Shown one piece after another: positions 63,154 through 64,000 of a DNA stretch of 64,000 nucleotides (position 1 is the stretch's first letter; each line of letters opens with the position of its first letter). The notes under the pieces are model-generated. The model was not told the DNA's origin. It was given only the letters and a program-made list of their open reading frames with translations, and searched no databases. Source of the DNA: Bradyrhizobium sp. CCGB01 (GTDB lineage Bacteria > Pseudomonadota > Alphaproteobacteria > Rhizobiales > Xanthobacteraceae); the NCBI RefSeq assembly GCF_024199795.1, contig NZ_JANADK010000001.1, positions 6,386,001 to 6,450,000 of the forward strand, read 5' to 3'. A program made the translations under genes and the position numbers.

Positions 63154-63300
63154 GCTCTCCTCCCCTGTGAGTGAAGTCGACGCGCTTTTTCGTGAGCGCG
63201 ACTTGAGCGCGATATAGCTGACAAGCAGGGCCAGCCCCTCCCCCTACCTTGGCTCGGCCAGACCCCCATACTTTCGTATCGCCGCAGCGCGCGGCGCACG

Positions 63301-63389
63301 CTGTCATTTGCGAGGAGCAAAGCGACGAAGCAATCCGGACTGCCTCGACGGAGACAATCTGGATTGCTTCGCTACGCGCGCAATGACAG
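63301..63389. repeat. Intergenic palindrome of the TCATTGCGAGC class (degenerate)
   Basis: CTGTCATTTGCGAGGAGCAA...GAAGCAATCCGGA is answered by TCTGGATTGCTTCG...GCGCAATGACAG. Same class as 20140-20219 with more mismatches. It lies between the DUF3311 promoter and the end of the MCE gene. Confidence 0.8.
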
Positions 63390-63410
63390 GGGTGAGACCG
63401 GTGGCGGCGC

Positions 63411-64000
63411 CTACTGCCGGCGGCGCTCGTTCGAAGGCGCAGGCTTCGGCGGCTCGGGCGCCGGAGCCGGTTGCGCACTGCTGTTGCTGGCGCCGAACAG
63501 CACGCGGGTCGGGTTGCGGTCGAAATTGTTCACGGCGCGGCTGATGTCGCCCAGCGTACGGCGGCCATCGGTCATCAATGCGCCGGAGCGCTTGTCGAAA
63601 TCGTCGGCCAGTTCTCGGATCGACTTCACCGCCTGGAACAGCTCGCCGCCGTCCTTGCCGCCGGCGAGCGTGTTGAGGCCGAGCATGAGGCTGTCGGCCT
63701 TGAGCATCACGCCGTCGACCTTGGCCATCACGCCGTCGATCTTCTCGGAATTGCGCGCGAGCGAGTTGGTGAAGGTCTCGAGATTCTTCAGCGAGTTCTT
63801 CACCGACTCCTGATTGTCGGCCACGATCTTGTTGATGTTCTGGAGCGTGCCGCGGATCGCCTCGGTGACGTCCTGCAGCTTGTTTGGATCGGCGGTCAGC
63901 GTCGGGATGCCGTCCTCGTCGAGCGCCGGCGGGGGCGCGGCCTCCTCGCCGCCCTTGAGCGAAATCGCGGCAACGCCGGTCAGGCCCTGGAATTCGAGGC
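63411..64000 (-). CDS. MCE/MlaD-family ABC transporter substrate-binding protein (5' end cut)
   Basis: The frame stays open from the stop at 63411 to the window edge (196 codons), and the N-terminal MCE domain lies mostly outside. It begins with LEFQGLTGVAAISLKGGEE, the end of the MCE domain. A long helical part follows (TEAIRGTLQNINKIV, NSLKNLETFTNSL), ending in a proline-rich tail. MlaD-like proteins form a periplasmic ring that carries lipids to or from the outer membrane. The matching ATPase and permease genes should lie beyond the right edge. Confidence 0.88.
   Translation of the reverse strand, partial: LEFQGLTGVAAISLKGGEEAAPPPALDEDGIPTLTADPNKLQDVTEAIRGTLQNINKIVADNQESVKNSLKNLETFTNSLARNSEKIDGVMAKVDGVMLKADSLMLGLNTLAGGKDGGELFQAVKSIRELADDFDKRSGALMTDGRRTLGDISRAVNNFDRNPTRVLFGASNSSAQPAPAPEPPKPAPSNERRRQ

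Overview
The window is high-GC alphaproteobacterial chromosome and reads as Bradyrhizobium or a very close relative. The evidence is very long (about 72 kDa) tandem flagellins of the thick-flagellum type, FlbT, an mctSRP-type uptake module, a GPR-like polar scaffold, CtrA-type boxes, and the dispersed intergenic palindromes common in that genus. I see no tRNA, rRNA, CRISPR array, insertion sequence or prophage. The assignment rests on recognising gene families, not on a database search.

Positions 1-16.8 kb form a flagellar block, mostly on the minus strand. A flgE-flgK-flgL series has a sigma54-like promoter in front of flgE. At the other end are two near-identical tandem flagellin genes (the first cut by the window edge), with flbT on the opposite strand. 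Between them lies a compact four-gene minus-strand operon: a GT-A glycosyltransferase-like protein, a PLP enzyme, an ATP-grasp ligase and a PLP decarboxylase. A full CtrA-type box (TTAA-N7-TTAA) stands in front of it. This is the best candidate here for an undescribed system. Its position and promoter suggest flagellum- or cell-cycle-linked modification chemistry, but the product is unknown.

Positions 16.8-32.7 kb are mixed housekeeping and stress genes: a Tat-exported-looking MsrB, an FAD oxidoreductase, a SixA-like phosphatase, a universal stress protein, a DUF1127/MocR divergent pair, a DUF218 protein, an MHYT-GGDEF-EAL protein, a 14-TM MFS pump, a DUF892 stress protein behind an EcfG-like promoter, a YbhN/UPF0104 membrane protein and a secreted SGNH hydrolase.

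Positions 32.9-41 kb are a complete hexarate catabolic locus. It has an MFS importer, a LysR regulator, kdgD, gudD, an alpha-ketoglutarate semialdehyde dehydrogenase and a garD/uxaA-family dehydratase. Together they would take glucarate and galactarate to 2-oxoglutarate. Positions 41-48.3 kb hold an envelope-sensing OmpR-type two-component system beside a MipA/OmpV porin-like gene, several small secreted proteins and the remnant of a TonB-dependent receptor. Positions 48.4-50.4 kb hold a TrxR-like ferredoxin-NADP reductase, a thioesterase and an adrenodoxin-type ferredoxin.

Positions 50.6-57.1 kb pair a lone Hpt protein with a divergent 1902-residue coiled-coil membrane protein. That protein has six 22-residue and nine 44-residue repeats and resembles the Agrobacterium growth-pole-ring protein GPR. 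CtrA-type sequences lie in the shared promoter region. Positions 57.1-63.2 kb are an mctSRP-like module: a LuxR-type regulator, a symporter-fused hybrid kinase, a monocarboxylate symporter and a 58-residue DUF3311 partner with a GTG start. The window ends inside an MCE/MlaD-family gene.
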